Below, one piece after another: positions 12,761-15,523 of a DNA stretch of 15,523 bases; within the stretch, counting starts at the first letter, position 1; the number at the start of each line of letters is the position of its first letter. The position numbers and the translations under genes were made by a program. The notes under the pieces were generated by a model. The model was not told the origin of the DNA, made no database searches, and saw only the letters and a program-made list of their open reading frames with translations. Source of the stretch: Flavobacteriales bacterium UBA6049 (GTDB lineage: Bacteria > Bacteroidota > Bacteroidia > Flavobacteriales_G > Salibacteraceae); NCBI GenBank assembly GCA_002429085.1, contig DIYR01000189.1, forward strand, positions 1-15,523, written 5' to 3'.

Positions 12761-15388
12761 ATGAAAAGAGTCGTTTACACAACAATAGCATGTTTGTTAA
12801 CCATTACAAGCATGGCCCAAACTCCATCACTTAGCCCGCAATTAAGAAATTGGAAGAATAAAGCACTAAAGCAGCGATCTTCTGAAAGAGTAGATATTGT
12901 TGTTACAGCTGTTCAACAACCAAACTTAGATTCATTAAACGTGGTATTAAACAATCAACGTGTTCCTAGAAAGGAACGTGGAAGATATGTTGTTGAATAC
13001 TTGACAGATTTTGCAGATAAAAATCAAGTACGCTGGTCAAAGGCGGTTGAAAAGAAAAATGGAGTAGCAATAAAAGATGTTTTCTGGGTAGCCAATTTCG
13101 TTCAATTAGAAGTAAGTACAAGAGGACTTGAGTTGTTAGCAAAGGACTCTTCATTGGCATACATTGAGTTATCGAGTGAACAGCGTGCTGAAGGACACTT
13201 TCCAATTCCTTTTGAAATAGATAGTAAACGAGCTATTGGAGGTGTAGAGCCTGGTTTAGAAGCAGTTCAATCTAGATTTTTATGGAATTTAGGGTATACA
13301 GGAAAAGGACAGAAAATAATGAATCTGGATACTGGAGTATGGCCAGATCATCCAGCAGCAGAAGGTAGATTTTTAGGACAGCGTGGTCCTTTGAGTCACG
13401 CTTGGTTACCGTTCGATTTGTTCTTACCAGGTGATAAAGCAAACTCTCATGGAACGCATACCAATGGTACAAGCATTGGGTTAGAAAAAGCAACTGATGA
13501 TACAATTGGTATGGCTTTTAATGCATATTACATAGCGTCAGATCCAATTGTTTCGAATGCAGCTGATATCCGAAATGTGGTAGACCTAGTTAAAGGATTC
13601 CAATGGGCATTGAACCCTGATGGAGATGCTTCTACTACGGATGATATGCCAGACGTGATTAACAACTCTTGGGGAAGACCATACATAGCTACTGATACTA
13701 TGATGTGTGGAACCTTTGTAGATATGACGTTACAAGCAATGGAAGTAGCAGGGATTATGAGTTTTCAAAGTGCTGGGAATAGCGGCCCAGGAAGTGGAAC
13801 GGTTGGCTTTCCTGCTGGAAATAATCCAACCATCACGTCTAACTTTGCTGTAGGAGCTATAAATGCTGCAGTACCATCTTGGCCAATTGCAGGGTTTTCA
13901 TCTCGTGGCCCTTCTGCTTGCGGAGATACAGGATCTTTATTGATAAAGCCAGAAGTAGTAGCGCCAGGAGTAGGAGTAAGGTCGGCAATTCGTTTAAGTA
14001 ATGGAACATATACGTACGACTCTTATCAAGGTACAAGTATGGCGGCACCTCACGTTTCTGGTATTGCATTGTTACTTGCAGAAGCATTCCCAACGGCATC
14101 TGCACAAGACATTAAAATGGCTTTGTACTATTCAGCAACAGATTTAGGAGATCCAGGAGAAGATAATGTTTATGGAAATGGTATGATTCAAGCAGAAGCT
14201 GCCTACCAATTCTTATTGCAAGCTCATACACCATCTATTCCTAGTTCATCAGGGTTTGACGTGAATGTATTAAGATCATCACTTTCTACCAATGGTTTTA
14301 TGTGTGCAGGTAGTACAGATGTAACTGTTTATCTAGAAAGCAGTAGTACATGGAGTACAAGTGATGCATCTCTTTCTTATGGAATATGGGGTGGGAATGT
14401 GTCTAACCACACTTGGTCTACTTCTGCTAAATCTCCATCAGATTCAGAGCAATTAACTAATGTGGCTTTTACGAATGTATCTGGCTGGGTAGATTTTTAT
14501 GTGGAACTAGATCAAACAAATCCAGATGATGATGTAATTAATAATCGCTGGTTTGATCATGTATATATTCTTCACGAAGAAACTGTTCCTTTTGTTTCTG
14601 AATGGGATGAAGATTCTTGGCTTGAAGAGATGAATTGGTATGTGAACCGAGGAGATGATATTGCAGGTTGGGATACGGCACAGGTGTTTACTCCATCAGG
14701 AGATAACCAGTGTGCTCGCATGCAGTTACATAACCTAAGTCCGCGAGAAGGACAACGTGATTACATACTAAGTCCAAAATTCTCATGGAATAGTGGAGAT
14801 GCTAACTCTCTGTTTTTGTCATTTGATTACGCATCACAATTCAGATTCTCTGGGTTTAGAGATTCACTAGAAGTGTTTGTTTCAACAGATTGTGGAGATA
14901 CATGGAACTTAGTGAAATCGTATGATGTAAACGATTTGAATACGACTACTAAACCTGCACCATCTAACACTCCATTTGTTCCAACAGAGTTGTCAGATTG
15001 GAAATCGGATACATTAAATATTTCTCAGTATAGATCTGCTGAATCACTTATTGTAAAGATTGAAACCGTAAATGGTGGGGGTAATGACGTTTTCATTGAC
15101 CGTGTTGCCATTTTTGATGAGGTTACACCTGTTTCTGTTGATGAAGCTATTAGTGCTGAGTCGGTACAATGGTCTATTTATCCTAATCCAGCTAAAGAAA
15201 CTATACAGATAGAAGCTAACGGATTAGATTTATTAGGACAGCGTTTGCAAGTAAGTGATATCCGTGGATCGGTTGTAAAAGAACTAACTATTTCAAGTAA
15301 TCAACCAGAGATAGACTTAACAGATCTTCCTTCTGGATATTACGTATTGACTATCGGAGAAGAATCAACTTCATTGGTAATAGAATAG
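12761..15388 (+). CDS. Secreted subtilisin-like serine protease (S8) with type A T9SS C-terminal domain
   Basis: 875 residues from the ATG at 12761, chosen for its signal peptide (MKRVVYTTIACLLTITSMAQ); an upstream GTG at 12665 is rejected because it would overlap the divergent lipoprotein gene. Residues about 40-135 look like an inhibitor-type propeptide. The S8 catalytic domain (about 170-490) has Asp190 ('NLDTGVWPDHP'), His230 ('NSHGTHTNGT'), oxyanion Asn340 ('SAGNSGPG') and Ser426 ('YQGTSMAAPHVSG'), plus 'INNSWG' and 'KPEVVAPG', so it should be an active endopeptidase. A beta-sandwich, MAM/jelly-roll-like domain covers about 605-790 ('FVSEWDEDSWLEEMNWYV...FLSFDYASQF...DSLEVFVSTDCGDTW'). 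The C-terminal about 72 residues ('WSIYPNPAKETIQIEA...LQVSDIRGSVV...DLPSGYYVLTIG') form a type A Por_Secre_tail signal. Expected location: cell surface or medium. It faces the convergent pseudouridine synthase gene with only 5 bases between stops. Confidence 0.96.
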   Translation: MKRVVYTTIACLLTITSMAQTPSLSPQLRNWKNKALKQRSSERVDIVVTAVQQPNLDSLNVVLNNQRVPRKERGRYVVEYLTDFADKNQVRWSKAVEKKNGVAIKDVFWVANFVQLEVSTRGLELLAKDSSLAYIELSSEQRAEGHFPIPFEIDSKRAIGGVEPGLEAVQSRFLWNLGYTGKGQKIMNLDTGVWPDHPAAEGRFLGQRGPLSHAWLPFDLFLPGDKANSHGTHTNGTSIGLEKATDDTIGMAFNAYYIASDPIVSNAADIRNVVDLVKGFQWALNPDGDASTTDDMPDVINNSWGRPYIATDTMMCGTFVDMTLQAMEVAGIMSFQSAGNSGPGSGTVGFPAGNNPTITSNFAVGAINAAVPSWPIAGFSSRGPSACGDTGSLLIKPEVVAPGVGVRSAIRLSNGTYTYDSYQGTSMAAPHVSGIALLLAEAFPTASAQDIKMALYYSATDLGDPGEDNVYGNGMIQAEAAYQFLLQAHTPSIPSSSGFDVNVLRSSLSTNGFMCAGSTDVTVYLESSSTWSTSDASLSYGIWGGNVSNHTWSTSAKSPSDSEQLTNVAFTNVSGWVDFYVELDQTNPDDDVINNRWFDHVYILHEETVPFVSEWDEDSWLEEMNWYVNRGDDIAGWDTAQVFTPSGDNQCARMQLHNLSPREGQRDYILSPKFSWNSGDANSLFLSFDYASQFRFSGFRDSLEVFVSTDCGDTWNLVKSYDVNDLNTTTKPAPSNTPFVPTELSDWKSDTLNISQYRSAESLIVKIETVNGGGNDVFIDRVAIFDEVTPVSVDEAISAESVQWSIYPNPAKETIQIEANGLDLLGQRLQVSDIRGSVVKELTISSNQPEIDLTDLPSGYYVLTIGEESTSLVIE

Positions 15389-15393
15389 TTATA

Positions 15394-15523
15394 TTAAAAT
15401 GGGGCAGGAGCGTGGAATTCAACACGTTCCTTACTCGTTGGATGTGCAAAGGATAACCTTTCTGCATGAAGGTGTAACCTATCCGATTTGAGGCCATATA
15501 AATCATCACCAACAATCGGCATA
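15394..15523 (-). CDS. RluA-family pseudouridine synthase, C-terminal 42 residues (runs off right edge)
   Basis: Reading from the right edge on the minus strand gives 'MPIVGDDLYGLKSDRLHLHAERLSFAHP...EFHAPAPF' and a TAA at 15396-15394. The pattern PIVGD.LYG......LHA..L.F.HP......F.AP.P is the conserved C-terminal signature of RluA/RluC/RluD-type enzymes, which convert specific uridines in rRNA or tRNA to pseudouridine. The catalytic Asp and any S4 domain lie outside the window, so the exact member cannot be named and the start is not visible. It converges on the subtilase gene, leaving 5 bases between the two stop codons. Confidence 0.85.
   Translation of the reverse strand, partial: MPIVGDDLYGLKSDRLHLHAERLSFAHPTSKERVEFHAPAPF

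Noticed and set aside
15407..15430. Hairpin GGAGCGTG/CACGTTCC (8 pairs, one G-T) near the convergent gene ends, considered as a shared terminator
   Set aside because: It lies inside the pseudouridine synthase coding region, has no adjacent T-run on the plus strand, and on the minus strand TTTT comes only after six other bases; too weak to call.
1..15523. Mobile element, phage, CRISPR or defence system
   Set aside because: No transposase, integrase, inverted or direct terminal repeats, spacer-repeat pattern or known defence domain was seen; the genes are chromosomal housekeeping and surface genes of uniform composition.

Overview
The window is AT-rich bacterial chromosome from a member of the Bacteroidota, most likely a marine Flavobacteriales or Cryomorphaceae-like lineage. 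Three secreted proteins end in type IX secretion (T9SS) C-terminal domains, one PorP/SprF-family protein is present, recognisable -7 boxes follow the Bacteroidota pattern TAnnTTTG, no Shine-Dalgarno sequences stand out, and many signal peptides end in the lineage-typical '...AQ'. Coding density is very high: no gene-free stretch exceeds about 75 bases. I see no tRNA, rRNA, CRISPR array, insertion sequence, phage gene or integration site.

Left part (1-4077, minus strand): a LuxC-family acyl-CoA reductase, then a secreted multi-PKD adhesin-like protein with a type B (CHU_C, gliding-associated) T9SS signal, then, 6 bases further, a PorP/SprF-like outer-membrane protein cut by the window edge. 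The last two look like a cargo and its dedicated partner.

Centre (4127-8739): a secreted protein of unknown function diverges from the reductase gene, followed by serC and serA (first two steps of serine synthesis from 3-phosphoglycerate, 12 bases apart), closed by a strong intrinsic terminator. That terminator lies inside the 3' end of a convergent minus-strand gene for a cysteine-rich, one-pass membrane protein with a carboxypeptidase-regulatory-like domain. Upstream of that gene lies a PlsC-type acyltransferase with its own promoter-like sequence.

Right part (8792-15523): a tightly packed minus-strand operon encodes a small lipoprotein, a 903-residue BNR/Asp-box repeat protein (translation-coupled by an 8-base overlap), and an ElyC/YdcF-like DUF218 membrane protein 3 bases later. 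A T9SS-exported subtilisin-like protease diverges from this operon across 56 bases, and the window ends in the 3' end of a convergent RluA-family pseudouridine synthase gene.

Overall this is housekeeping metabolism (serine, phospholipid acylation, RNA modification) interleaved with cell-surface and secretion genes. I did not find a clearly new defence or mobile system. The points most worth following are the conflicting sorting signals on the BNR protein, the adhesin-PorP pair, and the altered catalytic motif of the acyltransferase.
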